Source of the DNA: Bacteroidota bacterium
Lineage (GTDB): Bacteria; Bacteroidota; Bacteroidia; Cytophagales; Cyclobacteriaceae
Direction of reading: 5' to 3'
NCBI GenBank assembly: GCA_016178785.1
Contig: JACOSO010000031.1
Span: 124,001-188,000, forward strand
Length of the DNA: 64,000 nt
Positions 1 to 8,940 of the stretch are shown here, piece after piece. The position numbers and the translations under genes were made by a program. Numbering within the stretch: the first letter of the stretch is position 1; each line of letters starts with the position of its first letter. The notes under the pieces were generated by a model. The model was not told the origin of the DNA and did no database searches. It saw only the letters and a program-made list of their open reading frames with translations.

Positions 1-636
1 TGTTTTCAATTTATAGCTGCCCACTTGCAAATCGCCCGTAAACAGGTAATTGTTCCACCTATAAAACGAAACGCCAAGCATACCCCAGTATTTCCGAATG
101 AACCCGGTGGGGCTACTTGGAGTCATATCGCTGATTTTGTCGCTTAATATTTTTGAGTGCAGTGTACCAATGCTCATCAGTTCATAAGAGTAGCCACCTC
201 CAATTCGATACCGTTTGAACTCATAGTGCAGTGTCCCTCCCAGAGGAATATTCAAAGCTTGTCCACTGAAACCAAGCCCTGCAGTGCCTGGGGCAGCGAC
301 AACAAAATTTCCCGGGGCGCTGATATCTGAGCCCGCATTGTTGACCCAATTCGTAAACCTAACTGCAGTTGAGTTTGTGGTGAGCTCAGGGGTGCTATTC
401 GGGGCCTGGTAAATACCAAAGCCATCGAGTTTATTATTAAAAAAAGTTCTTCCTACACCAGTAAAAGCTCCAACGTGAAAATTGCGAAGAACTCGTCTGA
501 TTGCATTGGTGCCATGCCTCGGCTTAGCATAAAAATGATCAAGAGGAATGGAAGAATTGCTTTCATTTTGAGCAAAAGAAACGATCGGCAGTGAAGCCAA
601 GACAATTAAAACCAATGTGACCCGCTTTTTCAGAAT
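1..636 (-). CDS. Partial exported, probably outer-membrane protein; non-ATG start
   Basis: An open minus-strand frame runs from about 636 off the left edge (212 codons visible). No ATG lies between the in-frame upstream stop and the signal peptide. An ATT at 634-636 or CTG at 631-633 would give a good signal peptide: LKKR, a hydrophobic run, then VSFAQ before a likely signal peptidase I cut. The mature part alternates aromatic and polar residues (for example YRIGGGYSYELMSIG and YWGMLGVSFYRWNNYLF), which looks like outer-membrane beta strands. It lies 50 bp downstream of the COG3014-like lipoprotein on the same strand, so it is probably the last gene of the rpe-led series. I do not recognise the family. 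The frame and signal peptide are read directly; the barrel call and the start codon are inference. Confidence 0.6.
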   Translation of the reverse strand, partial: MLKKRVTLVLIVLASLPIVSFAQNESNSSIPLDHFYAKPRHGTNAIRRVLRNFHVGAFTGVGRTFFNNKLDGFGIYQAPNSTPELTTNSTAVRFTNWVNNAGSDISAPGNFVVAAPGTAGLGFSGQALNIPLGGTLHYEFKRYRIGGGYSYELMSIGTLHSKILSDKISDMTPSSPTGFIRKYWGMLGVSFYRWNNYLFTGDLQVGSYKLKT

Positions 637-686
637 CGTATTTTGCTGATAAAGATAGAACAGATTAGAGAATTATCGAAAGATGG

Positions 687-2087
687 TCAATAAGCGTGAT
701 AACTAGGGTAACTACTTTCTAACGAAGAGAAAGTATGAAATAGTGTCTGGCCTTTCTTCACATTATAGGTGTACGTGTGCTCAGTGGTTTTGCCTTCCAA
801 AGTCGTCAGCGTAAATGTTAGCGTATTTTCTCCTTCTTTTAAAGGCACCCGGCAATAATAGATGCTGTGAGGAAGCGTTTGCCAATTGCGCGTGTCTGCC
901 TTTTCGGTCATCGCATTGATCATCCCTAAAACCGATCCCAGTGTTTTATCTTGCTTTCGCAGTTCGTATTCTTCTGCTTTCTTTAAAGCTACCCGCAGCA
1001 AAGCCTTGCTGAACTCAAGACCCATTCGTTCTTGCAAACATTTGAAAGCGATTTTATCCACGTCTTCGAGAAGTTGCAAAGGCAATGCATCGCCATCCAA
1101 GCTGATTGTAGCTCGCGAATAATAGGGAGGCCTCTCAATATATTTTGGAAATGCTACTCGAAAAACCTCCATATTAGCCAATCCATGTCTGTCTCGATCG
1201 CTATGACCCTCCATGTTAAATGGAAATGTCATTCCCAATTGTTGATTTGAAAAATTAACCCAGTTTCCCTGCCTGTTGATGACAAAGTCAACTCCCCACT
1301 CAGACTTTACAGGGCTTAATCCGTTGTGCCAGAAAAAAACAAGTTCTCCTCCTTCGTTGGGTTTGTAAACATACGTGGGCATTTGCAGGGAATCTTTGTA
1401 CATCTCAAATTCGTCTTTCATCCCACTCAACCACGCGGTGCGCAGAAGATCTTCTTTCAGTTGATCAGGTGCATAAACACCAAACATCGATTGGTAATCG
1501 TCTTTATATATTCGAAGAGCATTGCGGTAAGCGATGAATGCATTGTTGTAATCCTTATCCACCTCATAAGTGATGCCCATCAACACATTAATGAAAGCAT
1601 CTTCCTCATATTTGTCATCCGATTTGTACCGATCCGACAATTGCTGCAACCGAATGTTCAATCTTCTGCACTCCACAAGTGCATCTTCAGTCTTGTTCAT
1701 CTTCAAATAATTGATTGCCTTGTAGTAAAGCAATAGTAAGTGCTCATGGTCTTCACCTTTGTAGGAAGTGAAGTTTGGATTTGTGAGATAGGAAGCAGCC
1801 TCGTTTAAATAATTGGTTCGGTAGTCTTCACCAAACAAATAGGCCTTCTCAAAAAAATCATTGCTATCCTCGTAACGGCTCATCATGGAGAGGATCAAAC
1901 CATTATTGAGAAAATACAAAAACTCCTTTTTGCCGTGAGCTTCTGAAGAATGTTGCTGTAAGGTTTTGTACGCTTTGTCGAGTTGGCCACTTTCAAACTC
2001 CTGATTGAAAGCAAAATTGGATTGATAATAAGTGGCACAGGAGGAGACGGCCAGAAGAGATACCAAGATGGAAAGACTTCGTTTCAA
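687..2087 (-). CDS. COG3014-like conserved lipoprotein with TPR-like helical repeats
   Basis: 466 residues. The N-terminus has a lipoprotein signal (KRSLSILVSLLAVSSC) with the lipid-accepting Cys at residue 17. Residues about 30-230 are helical and TPR-like, with repeated patterns such as AYKTLQQ, FFEKAYLFG and AFIAYRNALRIYKDD. The C-terminal half carries beta-rich stretches including VFFWHNGLSPVKSEWG. This matches the conserved uncharacterised lipoprotein family COG3014, which in other bacteria sits beside LpoB- and LPP20-type lipoproteins. Here it follows the LpoB-like gene by 88 bp on the same strand. It probably acts in the envelope, perhaps with the neighbouring lipoproteins in cell-wall synthesis, but no function is proven for the family. 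Confidence 0.7.
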   Translation of the reverse strand: MKRSLSILVSLLAVSSCATYYQSNFAFNQEFESGQLDKAYKTLQQHSSEAHGKKEFLYFLNNGLILSMMSRYEDSNDFFEKAYLFGEDYRTNYLNEAASYLTNPNFTSYKGEDHEHLLLLYYKAINYLKMNKTEDALVECRRLNIRLQQLSDRYKSDDKYEEDAFINVLMGITYEVDKDYNNAFIAYRNALRIYKDDYQSMFGVYAPDQLKEDLLRTAWLSGMKDEFEMYKDSLQMPTYVYKPNEGGELVFFWHNGLSPVKSEWGVDFVINRQGNWVNFSNQQLGMTFPFNMEGHSDRDRHGLANMEVFRVAFPKYIERPPYYSRATISLDGDALPLQLLEDVDKIAFKCLQERMGLEFSKALLRVALKKAEEYELRKQDKTLGSVLGMINAMTEKADTRNWQTLPHSIYYCRVPLKEGENTLTFTLTTLEGKTTEHTYTYNVKKGQTLFHTFSSLESSYPSYHAY

Positions 2088-2175
2088 AAAGATTTAAGAT
2101 TCAACGTTCAAAATTTCAGATCACTGCTTACGAATTAAAAAGGATGTACTTGAAGCATTTTCAAATCATCCAATT

Positions 2176-2751
2176 TTAATTCTTTATAAACTTCTTGATC
2201 TCTTCCTGCCCGTACCAGATGCGTTTGTTCGTTTCGATATCCGTCAGAAAAAGTGTGGTCACATAGTTGACCACTTTTTTGTTATTATAAACATCAGTTT
2301 CGGAAGTCATTTCACCAAACAACATTAGATTAGCCCCCTGCTCTTTTCCCCATTGTGAAGCCGTGTTGCTGCTAGCGAAATCTTGTTGCTCAGCACGTTC
2401 CAGTCTTAACTTATCGCGAAAGTTGTCTGATTCTACCAAATCGGCTGAATTCGAATTGTAAATAGCCAGTTCAAATTTCTTGATATAGTTATCGGCATCA
2501 ATGTGTTCGCTGGTCTTGTTACGAATCAAACCAACGATAATTGAAGGTTTTTTATTTAACGACTTTGAATAGTCCTTGAATTTGTCGCTCGCCAGAAAAT
2601 CATTGATCATTTTTTGGGCGACCATCCGTGAGTCGCTGTCGTTCCACCGGCCACTCAGATCAATCTGCTGGTCAGGACTAATACGGGAGACGGAACGAGA
2701 ACATGAAATAGAAATCAAAACAGTGAGGAAAAACAAAAGCGATCGTGTCAT
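2176..2751 (-). CDS. LpoB-like penicillin-binding protein activator lipoprotein
   Basis: 191 residues from the ATG at 2751. An in-frame ATG at 2802 overlaps the rpe stop (ATGA) and may give translational coupling. The 2751 start is preferred because it places the signal peptide (TRSLLFFLTVLISISC) at the N-terminus with a lipoprotein Cys. Family features are RMVAQKMINDFL, a PSIIVGLIRNKTSEHI strand, GANLMLFGEMTSE and a closing TNKRIWYGQEEIKKF. This is the pattern of LpoB/YcfM proteins, outer-membrane lipoproteins that activate class A penicillin-binding proteins in enterobacteria. The family match is fairly strong. The PBP partner in Bacteroidota is not known, so the specific role is inferred. 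Confidence 0.72.
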   Translation of the reverse strand: MTRSLLFFLTVLISISCSRSVSRISPDQQIDLSGRWNDSDSRMVAQKMINDFLASDKFKDYSKSLNKKPSIIVGLIRNKTSEHIDADNYIKKFELAIYNSNSADLVESDNFRDKLRLERAEQQDFASSNTASQWGKEQGANLMLFGEMTSETDVYNNKKVVNYVTTLFLTDIETNKRIWYGQEEIKKFIKN

Positions 2752-2798
2752 TGTCCTTAAATTATACTTTACAACAGCAAAGGCCTTGCCACACTCTT

Positions 2799-3452
2799 TC
2801 AACTCACTTCCTTTAAACGCTGAATTACCTCTTTTGGATTTGATGAAGAGAAAACAAAATTGCCTGCTACTAAAACATCGGCACCGGCATCCATTAATGG
2901 CTTCGCATTTTGTTGGTTAACTCCTCCATCAATTTCTATTAGTGTCTTCGCCTTTCTTTTGTTAATTAGCGTTTTCAATGATCTGATCTTATCGTAAGTC
3001 CTCTCAATAAATTTTTGCCCGCCAAAGCCTGGGTTCACCGACATCAAACACACTAAATCAATATCCAGGATGACGTCTTCCAAACTTGAAATCGGTGTAT
3101 GGGGATTCACAGCTACACCAGCCTTACAGCCCAATGATTTTATCTGCTGGAGGTTGCGGTGCAAATGTGGGCAAGCTTCGATGTGAACAGAAATAGTTTC
3201 AGCTCCCGCTTTATGAAATGCCTCTACGTACTTTTCAGGCTGCACAATCATCAAATGGACATCCATCGGCTTCTTTGCGTGGCGCTTAATGGCCTCTACA
3301 ATGGGAACACCTAATGAAATGTTGGGTACAAACACGCCATCCATCACATCAATGTGAATCCAATCTGCTTGACTGGTATTGATCATTTCAATTTCACGTT
3401 GGAGGTTGGCAAAATCAGAGGCTAAAATGGATGGGGCAACAATGGGGTTCAT
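2799..3452 (-). CDS. rpe: Ribulose-phosphate 3-epimerase
   Basis: 217 residues, normal length for this TIM-barrel enzyme, which interconverts ribulose 5-phosphate and xylulose 5-phosphate in the cytoplasmic pentose phosphate pathway. Landmarks in order are APSILASDFANL, WIHIDVMDGVFVPN (metal His and catalytic Asp), DVHLMI (metal His), LVCLMSVNPGFGGQKF and the EIDGGVN phosphate-binding region near residue 175. Its stop overlaps a possible upstream start of the LpoB-like gene, so the two are likely cotranscribed. It is divergent from the ABC-F gene. Confidence 0.95.
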   Translation of the reverse strand: MNPIVAPSILASDFANLQREIEMINTSQADWIHIDVMDGVFVPNISLGVPIVEAIKRHAKKPMDVHLMIVQPEKYVEAFHKAGAETISVHIEACPHLHRNLQQIKSLGCKAGVAVNPHTPISSLEDVILDIDLVCLMSVNPGFGGQKFIERTYDKIRSLKTLINKRKAKTLIEIDGGVNQQNAKPLMDAGADVLVAGNFVFSSSNPKEVIQRLKEVS

Positions 3453-3522
3453 TCTTAAATGACAATTTCAGATGGCAAATTACAAATTACAAATTGAACT
3501 GCTCCAAAGTCTGTAATCTGAT

Positions 3523-3530
3523 TACCTTTG
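3523..3530 (+). promoter_or_regulatory. Candidate Bacteroidetes -7 box (TACCTTTG) for the ABC-F gene
   Basis: TACCTTTG matches the TAnnTTTG -7 consensus of Bacteroidetes sigma-ABfr-type promoters and lies 20 bp before the GTG start at 3550. The nearest upstream TTG is about 26 bp away, longer than the usual 17-23 bp spacer, so only the -7 half is convincing. Confidence 0.4.
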
Positions 3531-3549
3531 CGTCCTTATTTTTCAAATT

Positions 3550-5418
3550 GTGAATTACTTATCTGCAGAAAACCTCTCTAAATCGTACAATGACCGCTGG
3601 CTTTTTCAAGACCTGACCATCGGTATTTCGCAAGGTGAAAAAATCGCTCTTGTAGGTGAAAACGGGGTGGGTAAATCCACATTGCTGAAAATCCTCATCG
3701 GGAAAGTTCAGTCTGACGGGGGCAAGATCAGTGTGCGTGATGGTATCAAAATCGGTGACCTTGTGCAACAACCCAACGCGCCAGGCCATCTCACGGTGAA
3801 TGATATTTTATTCGATGAGAAAAATAAGATCGCAGCCGTTGCAAAAGAATATGAGGCCTGCATCCATGATCCGCATGTCTCACCTGAACGCATGCAACAC
3901 GCCCTCGAACAAATGGAAGAATTTCACGCGTGGGAATATGATGCCCGCGTGCACGAAATCACAAGTAAACTTGGAATCGTAAATCTGGAGCAAAAATTCG
4001 AAGAGCTCTCTGGCGGACAGCGTAAGCGCACCTTTCTTGCGCAGATGCTGCTCACCTCACCTGATCTATTGATCCTTGATGAACCAACCAACCACCTCGA
4101 CCTCGAAGCAATCGAATGGCTGGAGAATTATTTATCGGGGCAGAATATTACCTTATTGATGGTAACGCACGACCGTTATTTTCTTGATAATGTGGCAAAC
4201 CTGATCATCGAGATTGATCGCCAAAAACTTTATACTTACAAGGGCAATTATGCCTACTTCCTCGAAAAGAAATCCGATCGCGAAGAGATGCTGAAGACAG
4301 AGGTTGCCAAAGCGCGCAACCTCATGAAAAAAGAATTGGAGTGGATGCGAAAGCAACCCAGAGCAAGAGGAACCAAAGCAAAATACAGAGTCGATGCGTT
4401 TTATGAATTGCAGGAGAAGGCTTCGGTCAATTTGAAGAAAGACAAACTTGACCTTGATATTGCCGAGCGAAGACAAGGTGGAAAAATCCTTGAACTTCAC
4501 AACATCAACAAAAGCTATGGTCAATTAAAAATGGTCGAAAACTTTTCTTACGTTTTCAAGAAAAAAGATCGGATTGGCATTGTAGGAAAAAACGGAGTAG
4601 GCAAATCTACCTTTCTTGATTTGCTCAACGGAAGTATCAAAGCAGACTCAGGCGAGATTATTCCGGGCGTAACCACTAAAATTGGCTACTTCACTCAGGA
4701 AACTGAAAATTTAAATCCTTCTCATCGTGTCATCGAAGAAGTAAAGGAGATCGCAGAGTTCATCACTTTGGCCGATGGTTCTCAGATATCGGCTTCAAAG
4801 TTTTTGGATTTGTTTTTGTTCACGCCAGAGAAACAATACACCTTCATTGAAAAATTAAGCGGTGGTGAAAAGAAAAGGCTACAACTTCTGAAAATTTTGG
4901 TGACCAGCCCTAACTTTTTGATTCTGGACGAACCAACGAATGACTTTGACATAGACACATTGAATGTACTTGAGGACTTCCTTGAAAAATTCAATGGTTG
5001 TTTGATACTTGTCTCACATGATCGTTATTTTATGGATCACTTGGTCGATCAGCTTTTTGTTTTTGAAGGCGATGGCAAGATCACTCCCTTCAACGGAAAC
5101 TATTCGGATTATAGGAGTTGGATTGACGAAAATGAGAATGTGCCAAAGGAGACGGATCAAAAGCCAAAACCCTTGGAAGAATCGCCATCCGACAAGAAAC
5201 CCAAGCCCTCGTTCAAGGAAAAACAAGAATACGAGCAACTGGGCAAAGACATTGAAAATCTTGAATCTCAAAAAGAAGAGTTAACTCAACAGATTAACTC
5301 AGGCAATGCTGATCATCAAAAATTGATGGAGTTATCAAAACAGATTGAATCAATTACGCAAACGATTGAATCAAAAACCAATCGTTGGTTGGAGCTTACC
5401 GAGTTGATCGGGCAATAA
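3550..5418 (+). CDS. ABC-F family ATPase (Uup-like)
   Basis: 622 residues from a GTG start. It has two ABC domains and no membrane segments. The first has Walker A GENGVGKST (36-44), signature LSGGQRKR (about 152) and Walker B LLILDEPTNHLD. The second has GKNGVGKST (about 345), LSGGEKKR (about 435) and FLILDEPTNDFD. A linker with KKELEWMRKQPRARGTKAKYR separates them. The last 80 residues form a charged coiled coil (EYEQLGKDIENLESQKEEL), the C-terminal layout of Uup. ABC-F proteins act on the ribosome or on nucleic acids rather than in transport. Uup itself is linked to branched DNA intermediates and ribosome function in E. coli. The subfamily assignment rests on domain layout. Confidence 0.85.
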   Translation: MNYLSAENLSKSYNDRWLFQDLTIGISQGEKIALVGENGVGKSTLLKILIGKVQSDGGKISVRDGIKIGDLVQQPNAPGHLTVNDILFDEKNKIAAVAKEYEACIHDPHVSPERMQHALEQMEEFHAWEYDARVHEITSKLGIVNLEQKFEELSGGQRKRTFLAQMLLTSPDLLILDEPTNHLDLEAIEWLENYLSGQNITLLMVTHDRYFLDNVANLIIEIDRQKLYTYKGNYAYFLEKKSDREEMLKTEVAKARNLMKKELEWMRKQPRARGTKAKYRVDAFYELQEKASVNLKKDKLDLDIAERRQGGKILELHNINKSYGQLKMVENFSYVFKKKDRIGIVGKNGVGKSTFLDLLNGSIKADSGEIIPGVTTKIGYFTQETENLNPSHRVIEEVKEIAEFITLADGSQISASKFLDLFLFTPEKQYTFIEKLSGGEKKRLQLLKILVTSPNFLILDEPTNDFDIDTLNVLEDFLEKFNGCLILVSHDRYFMDHLVDQLFVFEGDGKITPFNGNYSDYRSWIDENENVPKETDQKPKPLEESPSDKKPKPSFKEKQEYEQLGKDIENLESQKEELTQQINSGNADHQKLMELSKQIESITQTIESKTNRWLELTELIGQ

Positions 5419-5481
5419 CTTTTTCAGGTTTCTTTAAACTAAAATAACTCTGTTTACGTCTAATGAGACAAAATCTGGGTT

Positions 5482-5640
5482 ATGATCAATTATACTTTTA
5501 AGAAAGATCATCGCTTGCCGTTAAAGGCCGATTGGTCTAATTATTATCAGAAAAATTTTGCGTTGGCAGTTTTAAATTGGGAGATCAACCGACAAGAAGA
5601 TCGTCTTGAAACCCCAAAATCGATTCGCACCAAAAAATAA
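5482..5640 (+). CDS. Small conserved-looking hypothetical protein, 52 residues
   Basis: A short ATG frame begins MINYTFKKDHRLPLKADW and ends in a basic tail (PKSIRTKK). Its stop codon directly abuts the stop of the convergent GIN-domain gene at 5641. The composition (YYQKNF, LAVLNWEINRQEDR) looks like a real amphipathic protein rather than a random frame. It lies 64 bp after the ABC-F gene on the same strand. No domain is recognised, and the coding call is moderate because nothing but composition and tight packing supports it. Confidence 0.45.
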   Translation: MINYTFKKDHRLPLKADWSNYYQKNFALAVLNWEINRQEDRLETPKSIRTKK

Positions 5641-6324
5641 TCAATTGGATTTTTTCACAGATCCACCACTGCTGGAATGCGTATTGGTACGTGAAGGGTT
5701 TCCGCGATAACGAATGTCAGCTCCACTACTTGAATGAGCCTCCAGATCTTTTGATACTGAAATCTTGGCATCTCCCCCGCTGCTTGCACTTGCTTTCACG
5801 GTTTCACTTTCTAATTTATAGGCATCCACCTCACCGCCACTGCTAACCTCTACTTCCAACTTAGGAGATTTACCCTCAAGCACAGCTTCGCCTGCGCTTG
5901 ACACATCCACCATCACCGAGCCTGCATCAAGAGATAATTCTACATTGGCGGCACTTGAAACCCCAATATCCAGGCTACTCGTTTTGATAATCCCTTCCGA
6001 GAAAACACTTGAAGCGGAGCTCGCTGATATTTTTTCGAGAGTCACGTAGGTCACGTAAACTTTCACGTTGACCTTCGAAAAGAACCCGCGCGTATCGCGC
6101 ATCTTTATGCGTAATGTTGTGCCATCTACCTCTGTTACCACATCAGAAAGGTCACCTCCCGTCACCTCAACCTTTGCACTTTCCTTGTCCCCTTTCTTAA
6201 GATATAAATCAATGGCCTGTGAAACTTTCACTCCTTTGAAAGAACTGATCTTCCTTACCTCACTCTGTTGGGCCAGCACAGGAAACGAACTGATTAACAG
6301 CAAACTGATTAATAAATTCTTCAT
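5641..6324 (-). CDS. Exported GIN-domain (DUF2807) protein
   Basis: 227 residues with a signal peptide (MKNLLISLLLISSFPVLAQ). The mature protein begins RKISSFKGVKVSQAIDLYLKKGD, the usual opening of putative auto-transporter adhesin head GIN domains (DUF2807). It continues as a right-handed beta-helix-like run of Ser/Ala/Gly-rich turns (SASSASSVFSEGI, VSSAGEAVLEG, SASSGGDAKISVS, SSSGADIRYRG). The family is abundant in Bacteroidota and is exported to the envelope. No biochemical role is established. It is monocistronic between two oppositely oriented genes. Confidence 0.8.
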   Translation of the reverse strand: MKNLLISLLLISSFPVLAQQSEVRKISSFKGVKVSQAIDLYLKKGDKESAKVEVTGGDLSDVVTEVDGTTLRIKMRDTRGFFSKVNVKVYVTYVTLEKISASSASSVFSEGIIKTSSLDIGVSSAANVELSLDAGSVMVDVSSAGEAVLEGKSPKLEVEVSSGGEVDAYKLESETVKASASSGGDAKISVSKDLEAHSSSGADIRYRGNPSRTNTHSSSGGSVKKSN

Positions 6325-6481
6325 AGACTTTAATTTGGCTTAATGACGGATGGTTAAAAACAAGGTTGCATGGAGGCTCTGATCATCCATAAAATATTTT
6401 TTTTTGCGTGTAAGAAATAATGGGATTTTAACCTAAATTCGTTACCTGTTCAATTTATTTTCGCACAAATATTAAAACATC

Positions 6482-6874
6482 ATGATAAAAGAGCAACTGA
6501 ACGTACTTATCAATCTCGCAGCCAGCGACAACACTGTTGCCGAAAAAGAAGCAAAGACTATTCACGTTATAGCCAAAGCCAATGGCATATCAAGGGAGGA
6601 AGTTGACGCTATGCTGAAAAAACCCCAACCTGTTGGCGATCTTTCTTCATTAACAGAAGACCAGAAATTTGAGAACTTATACCACCTTATCCAGTTGATG
6701 AAAAGTGATGGCCAGGTATTTAAAAGTGAGATTCATTTCTGCGAGCAAATTGCTGACAGGCTCGGTTACAAAAAAAGTGTTGTTGCAGAACTTTCTTCTC
6801 GAATCTACAGCGACCCAACCATTACAGCCGATCGTAAGTTATTGATGGATCGTGCGCATAAGTTCTTGAAATAA
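6482..6874 (+). CDS. TerB-like all-helical protein (paralogue 1)
   Basis: 130 residues, no signal peptide, all helical. The segments NVLINLAASDNTVAEKEAKTIHVIAKANG, then KKPQPVGDLSSLTEDQKFENL and IHFCEQIADRLGYKKSVVAEL resemble the TerB/DjlA-type tellurite-resistance-associated fold, including acidic residues in the first and third helices. The proposed metal-binding role of TerB is from the family, not shown here. A clear paralogue lies at 47859-48245 with the same PQP and DQKF landmarks. A terminator hairpin follows at 6898. Confidence 0.65.
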   Translation: MIKEQLNVLINLAASDNTVAEKEAKTIHVIAKANGISREEVDAMLKKPQPVGDLSSLTEDQKFENLYHLIQLMKSDGQVFKSEIHFCEQIADRLGYKKSVVAELSSRIYSDPTITADRKLLMDRAHKFLK

Positions 6875-6897
6875 TCTACCCTGAAAATCTTTTTGAT

Positions 6898-6920
6898 AAG
6901 GGCTGCTTTTCGCAGCCTTT
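6898..6920. terminator. Bidirectional intrinsic terminator
   Basis: AAGGGCTGC, a TTTTC loop, then GCAGCCTTT forms a 9-bp stem (one G-T pair) exactly between the convergent stops at 6874 and 6922. A T-rich stretch follows on each strand. Confidence 0.75.
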
Positions 6921-6921
6921 G

Positions 6922-8940
6922 TCATTTTATCCGCTTGAGTTGGCTTCCCTCTGATGTAAGATTATTTTCTACCATGCGGTTGTTGTATTGCTGAATAAAT
7001 GCTTTCAGCGACCGATTCATACTCTGGGTTGTATCAGGAAGACTATTCATCAGGTTGTCTTTCAAGGACTTATCTTGTCTGAATTGATACAGTCCTATTG
7101 CTTTCTTACCGTCAAACTGCAATAAATAATCACCTCTAAAAATCTGATACGTATTATTCAAATAGTTAAACGCAAATGGTCTTGTTTTATCATTAAAAAT
7201 ATCACGACCAAACGCTACATAGGGCTTATTGTAATGAAGGTAGCCCAGTACTGTCGGCATGATGTCAATCTGTTGAATTATCTCCGGTTTGAGTCCTCCT
7301 CCATTTTCACCCGGATGATAAAAGAAGACTGGAATCGAAAAATAACCCCAGGCCGAATTGTACGCGGGTACATTGATTTCAGCTGAAGCATGATCTGCCG
7401 TGATCACAAAAAGAGTGTTTCTGAACCAAGGCATTGTGCTTGCCGTTTTGAAAAATCTTTTCAGTGCATAATCAGTGTATCCTATGGTGCGATGAACAGG
7501 ATGCGGTCCATTTCTAAATTTATTCTCGTAGCCATCGGGTAAGTTATAAGGGTGGTGCGATGAAACTGTGAATAGTGTTGTAAAAAACGGCTGCTTAAAG
7601 GTATTCATTTGCTGAGCAAAATATTGCAGGAATGGTTCGTCCCAGATTCCCCAGATGCCATCGAAGTCAGTATCATTGTTGTATTCTGTTTTACCGAAGT
7701 AATTATCGAAACCCGAAAGGTTTGCGAATGCATCAAAGCCCATTGAACCATTGGGAGCACCATGAAAAAATGCGGTATAGTAATTTTCTTCTTTCAACAA
7801 GTTAGCGAGACTATTCACTTTGTTTCCTGAAAAATGTGAAAGCACATACGGCACTTCGATGGATGGAATACTGCTTATTACCGAAGGCATAGCGTCAATC
7901 GATTTGCGGCCGTTAGCCAGAGAATATTGATAAGCATAGCTCACACCAATCAATGAATCGAGAAATGGTGTGTATCCTTTATAACTACCATTGTCCAAAT
8001 CTTTGTTGTAGGCCCCAACAAATTCTTTTGAAAAACTTTCCAGGATAAGGATCACTACGTTCTCAGGCCTGAAAGAGACGGTGTCTTTCGGTGCTCTCAA
8101 TGGAGTAAAAACCTGATCCAGTTCTTGCTCTGAAGAGAAATACTCTACCTTCTCGATCACATTTGCTTTTGCAGTGCGCATCAGCGCGAATGGTGTATTC
8201 AGTACAATGTTGATATCATTTGGCACTTGGGCATATGCAGCGGCATTACTTAGTGTGATTGGTCGTGTACTGCTTCGGAAACCTCCACGCGCACCGCCAA
8301 CAAACAAGTAAACACTTAGCAACATTGCAGCCACGCCACCACTATAAAATGCAACTTTATTGTTGATTTGAGGGCCCGAGAATTTTATTCGCTTAAAAGT
8401 AAAATAAAGAATGGCAACTATTAATAACCAAAAGAGAAATGCGTACCAATAGTCCCAAAGAAACCTGGCCGACAAACGCCCAAGATTGTCTTCGTTTTTA
8501 AATTGACTGAATACGCTGATCGTGGTTCTGCGCAGGGTAAACCGATAGTAGATGAAGTCAATTGTGTTTATTGCAAAAGCAATTGAGTTGACGATGATAA
8601 AAATCCAAAAAAGGAATTTCTGATATACCGGTTTGAACCGAATTGCAAATGGAACAATCATCAACAGAATGTATAGGGAATTGGAGTACAAGGTTGCTGA
8701 AAGATCAAACCGCAATCCTCCCCAAAGCATCTTTCCCATTCTCACCCAGCTCATCCCGGGAAAGTAAGATGTATTGAAAAAGTAAAAACCAACCCTTCCA
8801 ATGGAATAAAGGAGCATCACAAGCAGTAAGCTTAAGATCAGGGCAACGTATATATTGCTTTTAATGCGAAAACCCGAAAAAAATTCTTTGAGCATGAAGA
8901 GTTGTTCCCTGGAGGGTTCGGCAAAATTAAAATAATTCAC
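6922..8940 (-). CDS. LTA synthase family membrane sulfatase / phosphoglycerol transferase
   Basis: 672 residues. The N-terminal third has about five membrane segments (for example NIYVALILSLLLVMLLYSIG and SLYILLMIVPFAI). It is followed by a periplasmic sulfatase-fold domain from about residue 290: ENVVILILESFSKEFVG with a metal Glu, YTPFLDSL with the candidate catalytic Thr near 320, and ITADHAS with metal Asp/His near 513. This is the LtaS/OpgB layout. Gram-negative Bacteroidota lack lipoteichoic acid, so the product is more likely a phosphoglycerol- or phosphoethanolamine-modified glycan or lipid. It overlaps the DUF3052 stop by 4 bp, so the two are cotranscribed. An internal ATG at residue 16 is an alternative start. 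Confidence 0.8.
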   Translation of the reverse strand: MNYFNFAEPSREQLFMLKEFFSGFRIKSNIYVALILSLLLVMLLYSIGRVGFYFFNTSYFPGMSWVRMGKMLWGGLRFDLSATLYSNSLYILLMIVPFAIRFKPVYQKFLFWIFIIVNSIAFAINTIDFIYYRFTLRRTTISVFSQFKNEDNLGRLSARFLWDYWYAFLFWLLIVAILYFTFKRIKFSGPQINNKVAFYSGGVAAMLLSVYLFVGGARGGFRSSTRPITLSNAAAYAQVPNDINIVLNTPFALMRTAKANVIEKVEYFSSEQELDQVFTPLRAPKDTVSFRPENVVILILESFSKEFVGAYNKDLDNGSYKGYTPFLDSLIGVSYAYQYSLANGRKSIDAMPSVISSIPSIEVPYVLSHFSGNKVNSLANLLKEENYYTAFFHGAPNGSMGFDAFANLSGFDNYFGKTEYNNDTDFDGIWGIWDEPFLQYFAQQMNTFKQPFFTTLFTVSSHHPYNLPDGYENKFRNGPHPVHRTIGYTDYALKRFFKTASTMPWFRNTLFVITADHASAEINVPAYNSAWGYFSIPVFFYHPGENGGGLKPEIIQQIDIMPTVLGYLHYNKPYVAFGRDIFNDKTRPFAFNYLNNTYQIFRGDYLLQFDGKKAIGLYQFRQDKSLKDNLMNSLPDTTQSMNRSLKAFIQQYNNRMVENNLTSEGSQLKRIK

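Noticed and set aside
1326-1736. Long plus-strand frame inside the COG3014-like gene
   Set aside because: It is antisense to a well-supported gene and has no signal or family feature.
3550-5418. ABC-F gene as antibiotic-resistance ribosomal protection factor
   Set aside because: The C-terminal coiled coil and layout fit Uup-like housekeeping members, and no resistance context is present.
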